DNA of 64,000 nt from Paenibacillaceae bacterium GAS479 (GTDB taxonomy: Bacteria; Bacillota; Bacilli; Paenibacillales; Paenibacillaceae): NCBI GenBank assembly GCA_900105225.1, contig LT629764.1, forward strand, positions 4,112,501 through 4,176,500. Direction: 5' to 3'. The notes beneath the pieces were generated by a model. That model saw only the letters and a program-made list of their open reading frames with translations, made no database searches and was not told the DNA's origin. This document shows positions 8,908-18,661 of the stretch, piece after piece. Numbering within the stretch: the first letter of the stretch is position 1; every line of letters starts with the position of its first letter. Position numbers and translations under genes: made by a program.

Positions 8908-8997
8908 ATCTAACGCAACTAACACTTTATTAGCCCAAAAGACGTCATCTGGATCTTTTAGGGTAGAATAAAGTCGTCAAGTTGCGTTAGATTTTTT
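8908..8997. repeat. Long imperfect palindrome (dispersed repeat element)
   Basis: Outer arms ATCTAACGCAACT (8908-8920) and its exact complement (8980-8992) enclose further paired segments (ACTTTATT with AATAAAGT, and CCCAAAAGA with TCTTTTAGGG). The result is an ~85-base hairpin followed by TTTTTT. Arm layout resembles the elements at 16713-16897 (TAACGGAACT...TTATT), suggesting one family. The rest of the 8843-9255 gap holds the tcdA terminator and the add promoter and nothing else I can identify. Confidence 0.65.
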
Positions 8998-9194
8998 CGT
9001 GTTCCTATTGTGGCTAAATAGGTCGTCCCCTTAGTTAGGTCGGACTCTGAAAGAGCATCTTCTAAACGAGTCCAATTAGCATTGTTGAAAGCCGCCGTAA
9101 GCAGCTGTATTTCAAAAAAGCATGGACAAAGGATTTCATTAAGTCAGGTCTATGTCACGTTAAAGCGACACGCACCAATCTTGCGTTATATATA

Positions 9195-9223
9195 TTGACA
9201 TAATATCTCGAAAGAAGTAACAT
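9195..9223 (+). promoter_or_regulatory. Candidate SigA promoter for add
   Basis: Consensus TTGACA (9195-9200), a 17-base spacer and TAACAT (9218-9223), 33 bases before the start codon. Confidence 0.6.
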
Positions 9224-9255
9224 CGTTCTAATTAACTTCAGGATGGTGATCGTTC

Positions 9256-10296
9256 ATGATTAGCCTTATGCACCGTTTGCCCAAGATCGAGCTCCATTGC
9301 CATCTGGATGGAAGTGTCAGGCCAGCAACAGCAGCGGAAATTGCCGAGGAGGAAGGAATCGAGCTGAACTGTACCGATTTGCGGGAGCTGACCGAGCGGA
9401 TGACAGTCCCGCCGTCCTGTACGAGCCTTGTGGAATATCTTCAACGCTTCGAGCTGCCGTTGCAACTGATGCAAACCCGTAAAGCACTAACTCGAATCGC
9501 CTACGAGGCGGCAGAAGATGCTGCTTTGGACAATGTCCGTTACATGGAAATGCGTTTCGCTCCCCAATTGCACACACGTGGAGGATTGACGATAGACGAG
9601 ATTATTGGAGCCGTCTCAGAAGGGCTGTCTGCAGCGGAGGCAAAGTACGGTCATTGTGTACGTATGATTCTAATCTGCATGCGTCATCACGGACAGCTGG
9701 ACAACGAAGCAGTTATACGGGCTGCCAGCCGCAACAAGGAGTTGGGGGTTGTCGGAGTCGATCTTGCGGGGGACGAGGCAGGATATCCAAATGAGCTGCA
9801 TACGGAAGTGTTTCAACTGGCGGACAGGCTTGGCTTGCCGATAACAATTCACGCTGGAGAAGCTGCTGGTGCATGCAGCATCCAGAGCGCGGTGGAGGAG
9901 CTGAAAGCCAGACGCATCGGCCACGGCGTGCGGCTGCGCGAGGATGCAGAGTTGACGCAGCTAATTCGAAAGCGGCGCATTCCGCTAGAGCTTTGCGTCA
10001 TCAGCAACGTTCAGACGAAGGCGGTGTCATCGATGGAACTTCATCCTATCCGCGACTACCTTGACCAAGGTCTGCTTGTGACGGTCAACACCGACAATCC
10101 GACCGTTTCAGGAACGAATTTGACCCGTGAGTATGAGAATCTCACAAGGCATTTTCGTTTTTCAGACAAAGAGATCCGCAGGGTGGCGCAGACCGCGATT
10201 GAAGCCGCGTTCGTCGATGAGGAGCACAAGGAGCAGTTGCGGGAACGCTTTGAACGTGAGTGGCAGGAGCTTGGGGTGCTGGCTGTCGAGGGCTGA
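9256..10296 (+). CDS. add: Adenosine deaminase
   Basis: Zinc enzyme hydrolysing adenosine or deoxyadenosine to inosine plus ammonia (purine salvage). Metal and active-site residues are in place: His14-x-His16, His199 and Glu202 in the His-Ala-Gly-Glu motif, His223 in Gly-His-Gly, and Asp280 in Thr-Asp-Asn-Pro. The 346-residue length fits the family. Start chosen at the first ATG, with a modest AGGATGG site upstream; a second ATG four codons later is an alternative. It is monocistronic, with its own promoter and terminator. Adenine deaminase is a related possibility, but overall layout favours adenosine. Confidence 0.88.
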   Translation: MISLMHRLPKIELHCHLDGSVRPATAAEIAEEEGIELNCTDLRELTERMTVPPSCTSLVEYLQRFELPLQLMQTRKALTRIAYEAAEDAALDNVRYMEMRFAPQLHTRGGLTIDEIIGAVSEGLSAAEAKYGHCVRMILICMRHHGQLDNEAVIRAASRNKELGVVGVDLAGDEAGYPNELHTEVFQLADRLGLPITIHAGEAAGACSIQSAVEELKARRIGHGVRLREDAELTQLIRKRRIPLELCVISNVQTKAVSSMELHPIRDYLDQGLLVTVNTDNPTVSGTNLTREYENLTRHFRFSDKEIRRVAQTAIEAAFVDEEHKEQLRERFEREWQELGVLAVEG

Positions 10297-10360
10297 TTGT
10301 TTCCCTAGCCACGCTGTTTCTCCGGAGAACGTGCGCCAGAAACCTCTCACCACACACATC

Positions 10361-10396
10361 AAAAAGGAGCAAGCCATGAGGCTTGCTCCCTTTTGT
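10361..10396. terminator. Bidirectional terminator between add and the acetate transporter
   Basis: Perfect 10-bp stem GGAGCAAGCC/GGCTTGCTCC with an ATGA loop. It has A-run and T-run flanks, so it can serve both convergent genes. Confidence 0.85.
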
Positions 10397-10493
10397 TATA
10401 GCCAATAATCTGAATAAAAAGAGTCCATATTACGAGTCGACCCAGCGAACCATCCCGTAGCCCAGATTAACTCGCCAGGCTTACCAACGTGCC

Positions 10494-11117
10494 TTAGACC
10501 GGCTTTTTGAACCAGCCCATCGGCTTTCCTATTGGCAGGAAAGTATAACCTAAATGGTTGTTGAGAACATTGGCGCCCATACCATAGAACGATACGAGAG
10601 CAATGAACAGTTCGGACCAGGCAGCCAGTCCGTGGGTAAAGCTTTCAGCAATACCGAAGGCGCTGAGCGCCAGGCCGAGGAAAAGAAAGTCGATCAACAC
10701 GAAAATCAGGAACAACGTTTTGTTTGTTTCAGCAGCCCCGATTGTCATGAATAGGGTGAAAATCAAATAACCAGCAAAGGCAACGCCAAGCTGATTGCCG
10801 TCAGCTGTGCTTGCAAGCACTGGGCCAAAAACGCCCAGCTTGATGAGCCAGGAGCTGGCGACACCGAGCCAGAACAGGCCGTAAGCGGCAAACGCGGTTG
10901 TACCAAAGTGGTTGCCGCGTTTTGCATCTTCCACGGCAGCGAATAGCTGAGCTATCGCTCCTAGAAATACAGCCCACGGAATGACGAGTGCATAGCCGTC
11001 TGTCCAGCCCAGCTTTTGGGTAGAAGCGACCAAAGTGACCATGGCAAGACCGAACAATCCGATTGCCGATGGGTCGGAGTTGTGATGCTTGATGTGTTGC
11101 AGGTTTGTTTGAAGCAT
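10494..11117 (-). CDS. Acetate uptake transporter, GPR1/FUN34/YaaH (SatP) family
   Basis: Six-helix membrane protein, 207 residues. The N-terminal Asn-Ser-Asp-Pro-Ser-Ala-Ile-Gly-Leu-Phe-Gly stretch matches the family signature (NPxPLGL-like) before the first helix. Characterised relatives carry acetate or succinate with protons. Start placed at Met-Leu-Gln-Thr, which has an AAAGGAGAG site about 10 bases upstream; a longer frame to 11186 adds 23 unconvincing residues. It is convergent with add and divergent from rarA. The function of this copy is inferred from family only. Confidence 0.85.
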   Translation of the reverse strand: MLQTNLQHIKHHNSDPSAIGLFGLAMVTLVASTQKLGWTDGYALVIPWAVFLGAIAQLFAAVEDAKRGNHFGTTAFAAYGLFWLGVASSWLIKLGVFGPVLASTADGNQLGVAFAGYLIFTLFMTIGAAETNKTLFLIFVLIDFLFLGLALSAFGIAESFTHGLAAWSELFIALVSFYGMGANVLNNHLGYTFLPIGKPMGWFKKPV

Positions 11118-11282
11118 GAAGCAGGTTCTCTCCTTTATGTCTGTCTCTCTATAGTTGTCTTGCGTTGCTTTTAAGCAACCCTTCAATTCTGAAGGATTGG
11201 GATAGAAAATGGAGCATCATTCTGTGTCTATTTCCGCACATTTTCAACGGTAAGCTTTTCCAAAGGGTTCAATGTCGAACGT

Positions 11283-11311
11283 TTGTACGCTTTATCTCGC
11301 TATGGTAAACT
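11283..11311 (+). promoter_or_regulatory. Candidate SigA promoter for rarA
   Basis: TTGTAC (11283-11288), a 17-base spacer and TAAACT (11306-11311), 35 bases before the chosen rarA ATG. This supports the shorter start. Confidence 0.5.
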
Positions 11312-11346
11312 ATTCGTTATGGATTCCGTTTACAGGGGTTGAGAGG

Positions 11347-12678
11347 ATGGACTTATTCGATTACAAGGAAGAGGATGCGCCCCGTGCAAGGCTGCTTGCG
11401 GATCGGATGCGGCCTCGGACGCTTGAGGAATATATCGGCCAGGAGGATGTAGTTGGCCCAGGCACGCTGCTGCGTAGGGCGATCGAGAGCGATCAGGTTA
11501 GCTCGCTGCTGCTGTTCGGCCCTCCTGGTAGTGGCAAAACAACACTGGCGAACATCATTTCCCTCCGAACAGAGGGAGAGTTCGTCAAGCTTAATGCGGT
11601 TGATGCGACGGTCAAGGATGTACGCGATGTCATCGACAGAGCGAAGAGTACAAAGACGCTGTACGGCCGCAAAACGATTCTTTTCCTTGACGAGGTGCAT
11701 CGCTTCAACTCCTCGCGGCAGGACGCGCTTTTGCCCGCAGTAGAGCAGGGCATTATCATCTTTATCGGGGCGACAACGGAAAATCCGTTCCATTCGGTGA
11801 ATGGAGCCCTATTATCACGCTCGACACTGTTCCGGTTGCATGCGTTGGAGAGCCGCCACGCGCTGGAGGCGATGCAGCGGGCGATCGCGGATAAGGAACG
11901 CGGGCTCGGCTTCATGAAGCTGGACGTTCGACCGGAGGCTTTGGAGCATATCGCGAGCATGGCCGGTGGAGATATTCGCCGCGCGCTCAATGCACTGGAT
12001 CTGGCTGCCGTCACAACACCCTCCGAGCCGGATGGATCGGTCATCGTGACACTTGAGGTGGCGCAGGAATCGATTCGCAGCCGCGCTGTGCAGGCGGACG
12101 AATCGACGCAGTACGACATACTCTCTGCTTTTCACAAGAGCATCCGGGGCTCTAGCGACGCGGCCTTGTTTTGGTTTTTGTACGCAGTAGAGAAGCTGGG
12201 GATGGACCCGATGGTGTTCATTCGGCGGCTGATCGTGGCGTGCAGCGAGGATATTGGACTGGCTAATCCCCAGGCGATGGTACAGGCGGTGACGAGCATG
12301 GATGCTTATCACAAGATTGGCTGGCCGGAGGCAAAATATAACGTCGCCCAGGCGATATTATTTGCGGTGGAGAGTCCCAAATCCAATGCGACAGCGCTGG
12401 CTATCAGCAAAGCAATGACCAAGATGGACGCTGTCGGCACGCCCGAGGTACCGTTGCATCTGCGCGATGCGCATTATAAAGGGGCGCAGCAGCTCGGCCA
12501 TGTCGGGTATCAGTACCCGCATGATTTTCCCGGTCATTATGTCGATCAGCTGTATTACCCGGAACGGCTCGCTGGCTCGACTGTGTACGAGGCGACTAGT
12601 CAAGGCATGGAAGACAAGATCCGCCACAACCAGCAGCAGCGCAAGTCGGCATCTTCTAGAGGGAAGCCCGGGCGCTGA
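11347..12678 (+). CDS. rarA: Replication-associated recombination protein A (RarA/MgsA AAA+ ATPase)
   Basis: Clamp-loader-like AAA+ ATPase acting at stalled replication forks (yrvN in Bacillus). Walker A Gly-Pro-Pro-Gly-Ser-Gly-Lys-Thr at about residues 58-65, Walker B Leu-Phe-Leu-Asp-Glu-Val-His near 115, a sensor segment Gly-Ala-Thr-Thr-Glu-Asn, and the C-terminal tetramerisation region are all present. It is 443 residues from Met-Asp-Leu-Phe-Asp. Upstream in-frame codons to 11272 overlap the predicted promoter and look untranslated. In Bacillus it lies next to tcdA; here add and an acetate transporter gene intervene. Confidence 0.93.
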   Translation: MDLFDYKEEDAPRARLLADRMRPRTLEEYIGQEDVVGPGTLLRRAIESDQVSSLLLFGPPGSGKTTLANIISLRTEGEFVKLNAVDATVKDVRDVIDRAKSTKTLYGRKTILFLDEVHRFNSSRQDALLPAVEQGIIIFIGATTENPFHSVNGALLSRSTLFRLHALESRHALEAMQRAIADKERGLGFMKLDVRPEALEHIASMAGGDIRRALNALDLAAVTTPSEPDGSVIVTLEVAQESIRSRAVQADESTQYDILSAFHKSIRGSSDAALFWFLYAVEKLGMDPMVFIRRLIVACSEDIGLANPQAMVQAVTSMDAYHKIGWPEAKYNVAQAILFAVESPKSNATALAISKAMTKMDAVGTPEVPLHLRDAHYKGAQQLGHVGYQYPHDFPGHYVDQLYYPERLAGSTVYEATSQGMEDKIRHNQQQRKSASSRGKPGR

Positions 12679-12697
12679 GAACAACAACACGAAAAAG

Positions 12698-12731
12698 AGC
12701 CGACTTCCGTATTTGGAAGTCGGCTTTTTTT
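12698..12731 (+). terminator. Terminator after rarA
   Basis: Perfect 11-bp stem AGCCGACTTCC/GGAAGTCGGCT with a 6-base loop and a U7 run. Confidence 0.92.
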
Positions 12732-13034
12732 GGTACACCCACTAAAGGTGTCTAGCCTCAATTATGTATATACAAACTTCAGCTTGTGGTCACTAGGATG
12801 ATCTGTTGCACTGATCAAAAAGATTGCTCCTCCTCGTCGCCTTCGGCCCAATAGCCCATATGCGTTTTCGGTCATTCAAAAAAAGGATTAACAAGACGAA
12901 CATTTAGTATTAAAATATATAGAGGTGCAACAAATCGGCTTACCCGTCATATCTTAGGAAAAAGGTTTCACTGCGCTCAAAAAGTTGCCCTATAACAAAA
13001 GTTGTGGCTTTAGGACAAAAGGGAGGGAACTACC
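12732..13034. other. Intergenic region before mntH
   Basis: About 300 bases, AT-rich around 12890-12930. It must hold the mntH promoter, but I see no convincing -35/-10 pair or MntR operator by eye. Confidence 0.4.
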
Positions 13035-14393
13035 ATGATCGAAAAAGAACTGGCTGCAACTATATCGGATGGAGAAGGTTGGAGGCGTGCTGGCGGACAG
13101 CCATCGCTGGCCGAAGTGCATCGCAGCTTGCATGTACCTAAAAAAGCTAGCTGGCTGCGCAAGCTGCTGGCTTTCATGGGGCCGGGTTATTTGGTCGCGG
13201 TAGGTTATATGGACCCTGGCAACTGGGCGACCGATCTGGCAGGAGGCTCGATGTTCGGCTATACACTGCTTTCCGTTGTTCTGTTATCCAATCTGATTGC
13301 GATGCTGCTGCAATCGCTATCCGGCAAGCTCGGCATCGTTACGGGCCGCGATCTGGCGCAGGCTTGCCGCGACCATTACAGCAAGCCGGTATCGCTGATG
13401 CTCTGGGTGTTGTGCGAGCTGGCGATAGCCGCTTGCGATTTGGCAGAGCTGATTGGAACAGCAATTGCTCTCAATTTGTTGTTTGGATTGCCGCTGCTTT
13501 GGGGCGTCATTTTGACCTCATTGGATGTCATGGTCGTGCTGCTGCTGCAAAATAAAGGTTTCCGCTACATGGAGGCGCTCGTCATTACGCTCATCGGAAC
13601 GATTGGCGCATGCTTCCTGATCGAGTTGATCTGGGCGCAGCCAATTATGGCCGACGTGATGAAGGGTTTCATTCCTTCCGGAGAGATCGTTACCAATCCA
13701 GCCATGCTCTATATTGCGATCGGCATTCTCGGAGCGACCGTGATGCCGCATAATCTGTACCTGCATTCCTCCATCGTGCAGACACGCAGCTTTGAGCAGA
13801 CTCCAGCGGGCAAAAAAGAAGCGATCCACTTCGCGACGATCGACTCGACAATTGCGCTGGGGCTGGCGCTGTTTATTAACGCAGCCATTTTAATCGTGGC
13901 TGGCGCCGTATTTCATTCCAGTGGTAATACCGGCATAGCTGATATTGGGGACGCCTATCACCTAATGACGCCGCTTATGGGCGGAGCTGCCGCCAGCGTA
14001 CTGTTCGGCATCGCTCTGCTGGCAGCAGGTCAAAACTCGACGCTCACCGGTACGCTCGCCGGGCAGATTGTCATGGAGGGCTTTCTCGGCCTCCGCATGA
14101 AACCTTGGCTGCGAAGGCTGATTACTCGGCTGATCGCACTCGTCCCGGCGGTCATCGTGACAGCTCTGTATGGAGAGAAAGGGACGACCGATCTGCTCAT
14201 TCTCAGCCAAGTCATCCTGTCGCTGCAACTGAGCTTTGCTGTATTCCCACTCGTGAAGTTCACCAGCGATCCGGGCAAAATGGGCGAGTTCGCCAACAAA
14301 ACTTTCATCAAGTTGCTTTCCTGGTTTTGTGCAGCTCTTATCGCGGTGTTGAACCTGTACCTGCTCGGGATGACAGTTTGGGGCTGGTTTTGA
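13035..14393 (+). CDS. mntH: Nramp-family divalent metal (Mn2+/Fe2+) transporter
   Basis: Proton-coupled manganese/iron importer in the cytoplasmic membrane. The metal-site motifs are Asp60-Pro-Gly-Asn63 in helix 1 and Met237-Pro-His-Asn240 in helix 6, both diagnostic for Nramp. The 452-residue length with about eleven hydrophobic segments fits the family. A strong AAAGGGAGGG ribosome binding site precedes the ATG. Monocistronic by spacing. The hydrophilic first 40 residues are longer than in Escherichia coli MntH but usual in Firmicutes. Confidence 0.93.
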   Translation: MIEKELAATISDGEGWRRAGGQPSLAEVHRSLHVPKKASWLRKLLAFMGPGYLVAVGYMDPGNWATDLAGGSMFGYTLLSVVLLSNLIAMLLQSLSGKLGIVTGRDLAQACRDHYSKPVSLMLWVLCELAIAACDLAELIGTAIALNLLFGLPLLWGVILTSLDVMVVLLLQNKGFRYMEALVITLIGTIGACFLIELIWAQPIMADVMKGFIPSGEIVTNPAMLYIAIGILGATVMPHNLYLHSSIVQTRSFEQTPAGKKEAIHFATIDSTIALGLALFINAAILIVAGAVFHSSGNTGIADIGDAYHLMTPLMGGAAASVLFGIALLAAGQNSTLTGTLAGQIVMEGFLGLRMKPWLRRLITRLIALVPAVIVTALYGEKGTTDLLILSQVILSLQLSFAVFPLVKFTSDPGKMGEFANKTFIKLLSWFCAALIAVLNLYLLGMTVWGWF

Positions 14394-14505
14394 AGTCCAA
14401 ACTGCATAAGAACCCTCTTTTGGCCATACCTATACAATACCAATAATGACCTCAAGGGGGTGCGCCTGTCTTCCAGCCAAGCAATTCGGCCGGGAGCAGG
14501 AAATC

Positions 14506-15846
14506 ATGTCCGATGACCCACTGCCGCTAGGACTGAGTTTAATTCTGATTTTCTTGTTTGTCTTTTTGAACGGTTTTTTTGTCGCTGCCGAATTTGCCAT
14601 GGTCAAAGTACGGGGAAGCCGCATCACAACGCTCGTTTCTGAGGGTAATGGCAAGGCCAGGTTCGCCTCACGCTTAACCGGCAATTTGAATGCTTTCCTA
14701 TCCGCTTCCCAGCTCGGCATCACGCTGGCATCGCTGGGGCTCGGATGGATCGGGGGGCCAGCAATCGCGCGTGCTCTCCAACCCTTGTTCCACAAATTCG
14801 GTATCGAAGGTTTGACTGCTAGCGCGGTTTCTTTTTTTATCGCCTTCGGCTTCATCACGCTCTTGCATATCGTCCTCGGCGAGCTAGCTCCCAAAACAAT
14901 CGCCATCCGCAAGGCGGAAAAGGTAACCTTGTGGACCTCAATTCCCCTCGTTTATTTTCACGCGATCATGTTCCCCTTCATCTGGGCTTTGGACGGTTTG
15001 GCTAGTCTCTTGCTAAAATGGATCGGCATCACGCCAGCGGCCGATTATAAATCAGCCCACAATGAGGAGGAGATCCGCATCCTCATGCAGGAAAGCCATA
15101 AAAGCGGCTTGATCGATGGAACGGAGCTGGCGCTTATGGACAATATTTTTGATTTTTCGGATACTAATGCCCGTGAAATTATGATTCCTCGTACGGATAT
15201 GGTTTGCCTCTCCCTTCATCATCCCTTTGAGCAAAACAAGGCGGCGGCGCTTGCTCAGAAGCATACCCGTTATCCCGTCTGCGAGGGAGATAAGGATAAT
15301 ATTATCGGTTTTGTCCATATCAAGGATTTGCTTAAGGCGACGCCCGAGATTAGCGAGCTGCGCCTGCTGCTGCGCCCAATTACCGCCGTTCCGGAATCAA
15401 TGCGAATCAGTTCCTTGCTCAAGCTGATGCAAAGAAGCAAAACGGGAATCGCGATTTTAATCGATGAGTATGGAGGTACATCGGGTTTGGTCACGCTGAA
15501 GGACATCATGGAGGAAATTGTAGGTGATATACGTGACGAATTCGACGTGGAGGAGCGTGCGGAGCTAGAGCAGATTGACGCCAGCACCTTCTCGTTGAGT
15601 GGACTTATGCAATTGGAGGATGTAAATGAGCGCTTCGCTCTAAAAATAGATACAGAGACATACGCGACGATCGGCGGATGGCTCAGCTCGCATATCGGCA
15701 TTCCGCTGCGTATAGGGCGGTCCGTGTCCTTAGGGAATGGCTCGGAGCTTATTCTTGAGGAAAGTGAGCATTTGCGGGTATCGCGCGTGCTGTTAAGACT
15801 TGGCAGAGAGTCCGGGGGGAGCGACAAGGATGATCCATTTAACTGA
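14506..15846 (+). CDS. CNNM/CorC-type membrane protein (DUF21, CBS pair, CorC_HlyC)
   Basis: The 446 residues contain an N-terminal DUF21 membrane domain with about four helices (motif Asn-Gly-Phe-Phe-Val-Ala-Ala-Glu-Phe-Ala near residue 20). Two CBS domains (about 205-325, including Tyr-Gly-Gly-Thr-Ser-Gly) and a C-terminal CorC/HlyC transporter-associated domain follow. Relatives act in magnesium efflux or metal homeostasis; old haemolysin annotations are not supported. The start at 14506 has GGAGCAGGAA just upstream, whereas the longer frame from 14446 has no ribosome binding site. It follows mntH by 112 bases with the same direction, so a metal-related pairing is possible. Confidence 0.85.
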   Translation: MSDDPLPLGLSLILIFLFVFLNGFFVAAEFAMVKVRGSRITTLVSEGNGKARFASRLTGNLNAFLSASQLGITLASLGLGWIGGPAIARALQPLFHKFGIEGLTASAVSFFIAFGFITLLHIVLGELAPKTIAIRKAEKVTLWTSIPLVYFHAIMFPFIWALDGLASLLLKWIGITPAADYKSAHNEEEIRILMQESHKSGLIDGTELALMDNIFDFSDTNAREIMIPRTDMVCLSLHHPFEQNKAAALAQKHTRYPVCEGDKDNIIGFVHIKDLLKATPEISELRLLLRPITAVPESMRISSLLKLMQRSKTGIAILIDEYGGTSGLVTLKDIMEEIVGDIRDEFDVEERAELEQIDASTFSLSGLMQLEDVNERFALKIDTETYATIGGWLSSHIGIPLRIGRSVSLGNGSELILEESEHLRVSRVLLRLGRESGGSDKDDPFN

Positions 15847-15913
15847 GCGCGTTGTGTGCGTTGTTCCTAGACAATCTGCCTAGAAACTTACAAGAAAACT
15901 AGGGTTTATAGCT

Positions 15914-16277
15914 TCATCCCTTCCGATGCTCAAAATGATCAACGGAAACTCCCTTTGTCGATACTGACAACGTTATAATTTCATTACCATACGGCGGATT
16001 ATGGGCGCCTACAAAGGTTTTAACTAGTACTTTCACTTGGAAGTAATAACTTCCTTCAACTAACCGGTCTATATTCAAAATCTCTGCATCATAAAGCCCA
16101 TATTGTCTCGACATAAAGCCTATATTAATATCCTGTAATAGCATTGGATATTCCTGGAGAGAGGGTCGTTAAAAGCACTTGCATAAGTGTATTTTCTTGT
16201 TCTCGCGGCTGTGCATTTACGACTGCTGGAATTAGAAGTCCAGTTATAATCAGAATGCTAACAAATCGCTTTATCAT
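15914..16277 (-). pseudogene. Frameshifted DUF3888-like secreted protein gene
   Basis: On the minus strand an AGGAGG site and ATG (16277) start a frame with a clear signal peptide (Met-Ile-Lys-Arg then a hydrophobic core ending Val-Asn-Ala). It goes on to Leu-Leu-Thr-Thr-Leu-Ser-Pro but stops after about 50 codons. The continuation is in another frame: Gln-Tyr-Gly-Leu-Tyr-Asp-Ala-Glu-Ile, Phe-Gln-Val-Lys-Val and Gly-Ala-His-Asn-Pro-Pro-Tyr-Gly, the recognisable core of DUF3888 proteins. The total of 364 bases is one more than a multiple of three, so a single-base change near 16125-16150 explains it. Function of the family is unknown to me. Confidence 0.7.
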
Positions 16278-16426
16278 GTAGACCCTCCTATTCAATGGGT
16301 AGTTTTACCAAGCGCATGCTGAACCATGTATATGATCTTAATCCGAATCGTCAAGCGAAGTTTCTGCTACTTGGCCGCTGTAATCGCTCAGTCGAAGACG
16401 AACCCAAGGGCAGCAAAACGCAAGAC

Positions 16427-16682
16427 GGGGCTGTCCCAAAAGCTCCTCCAACACAAATGAATTTAAGCGCGTTAGCAAAACGGGAGGACGCTGAGTCCAG
16501 CTCAGCTTCCCTCGTCTTTGTTTATTTGTCATAGCGGCTTTCTTCAGTAAATTGTGGGCAAGGCAAAGCCACCCGACTTCGAGGCTTGTTTTTGCCAAGC
16601 CTTGAAGTAGGAAATGCTGGATTTTCACTACAGTAGGTCCGATGGCGCTAAAAAGGTTCGAATCAGTAAGCTCTCTGAGCAT
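16427..16682 (-). mobile_element. Remnant of an IS1182-like insertion sequence (transposase C-terminus)
   Basis: The minus-strand translation contains Phe-Leu-Leu-Gln-Gly-Leu-Ala-Lys-Thr-Ser-Leu-Glu-Val-Gly-Trp followed by Leu-Ala-His-Asn-Leu-Leu-Lys-Lys-Ala-Ala. This pattern ends IS1182-family transposases. GGGGCTGTCCCAAAAG at 16427-16442 resembles the terminal inverted repeat of such elements. The N-terminal catalytic part, a partner inverted repeat and target duplications are not visible, so only the 3' end survives. The frame runs through the terminal repeat, another sign of decay. Confidence 0.65.
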
Positions 16683-16712
16683 TATTTGTTATGTATTAAT
16701 GCACCTCCATGC

Positions 16713-16897
16713 GTAACGGATCTGAGAAGCCTTATTCCTGTAAAATCGAAGGATTTCGCGGCGTAACGGAACTGACAGACGTTATTCCGGTATGATCTTG
16801 GAAATATCATCATTCCTGACCCAAATAGCGCTTCTCAGATCCGTTAGCTGGCTTGAACCCGTGTTTGATGGGAAATAAGCTCTCTGAGTTCCGTTAG
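16713..16897. repeat. Cluster of four inverted palindromic repeat copies
   Basis: Two forward copies (about 16713-16736 and 16763-16786: GTAACGGA, TCTGAGAAGC or ACTGACAGAC, then TTATT) face two inverted copies (16823-16846 and 16873-16897: AATA/AATAAG...CTGAGTTCCGTTA or CTCAGATCCGTTA). TAACGGATCTGAGAAGC in the first copy is exactly complementary to the third. RNA from this region could form nested hairpins. No gene is seen between 16278 and 17195 apart from the IS remnant. Confidence 0.7.
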
Positions 16898-17026
16898 GGC
16901 ATGAATGGTCGAGCTGATGCGCGATGAGATTAGTTCGTTAGGGCATGAATAGTCGAGCTGATGTGCGATGAGTTGTTTAGTTCCGCTAGGCAGGAATGGT
17001 CGAACTGGATGTGTTAGGAGTAGTCT
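16889..17026. repeat. Three diverged tandem copies of a ~47-bp unit
   Basis: Units starting at about 16889, 16933 and 16980 share GTTC-CGTTAGGGCATGAAT, then GTCGAGCTGATG-GCGATGAG. The third copy is more diverged. The first overlaps the last palindromic repeat, so the palindrome arm may have seeded the duplication. Confidence 0.6.
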
Positions 17027-17067
17027 AGCAAGTTAGGGTTAGCGATTCGATAGTAGCTGGCACATAA

Positions 17068-17110
17068 AAGAGGGGAGGAGACTGAGCCTAGCTCAGTCTC
17101 CTCCCCTCTT
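17068..17110 (-). terminator. Long perfect hairpin, terminator on the minus strand for mnmA
   Basis: A 20-bp perfect stem (17068-17087 with 17091-17110) and CTA loop. Read on the minus strand it is followed by TTTTATG, consistent with a terminator about 86 bases after the mnmA stop. A related imperfect hairpin lies at 16481-16515 within the IS remnant. Confidence 0.7.
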
Positions 17111-17195
17111 ACAGCGTTTAGCTTTAAGGGGGCTTTTGGAACCCCTCTCCCGTGTTCAAGCATTATTCGGCCCAGCAAGGGCCGCCCCCGGGGGC

Positions 17196-18401
<1,206 letters not shown>

Positions 18402-18454
18402 CTAAGGGCAATCATGCTAGCCATGCCTATCGCTTGTCCAGGAAGAGTCCTACC

Positions 18455-18483
18455 ATTGTAGCATAGGAGTCAGCTCATTTTCA
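18455..18483 (-). promoter_or_regulatory. Candidate promoter for mnmA (extended -10)
   Basis: On the minus strand, TGAAAA (18478-18483), a 17-base spacer and TGC-TACAAT (extended -10, 18455-18463). The rest of the 18339-18661 divergent gap contains no gene; I could not place a convincing cymR promoter. Confidence 0.45.
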
Positions 18484-18661
18484 TCCGTTAAAGATTCACC
18501 GACCACAAAGGACAGCAAAAGAAGCGGACGAGCATACCAAAGATGTGCTAACATAGCAGTGATATGGGAATACCTTGATTTATTAGAATTAAGTTAAGCC
18601 TAACCGCATACCTGCAGGATTGAGCTTTACCGATCTGCCAATCAGGGAAAGAGGTGCAGCC

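Noticed and set aside
13900-14505. yybP/ykoY-type Mn riboswitch between mntH and the CorC-like gene
   Set aside because: The 112-base gap lacks the conserved loop sequences and a terminator hairpin.
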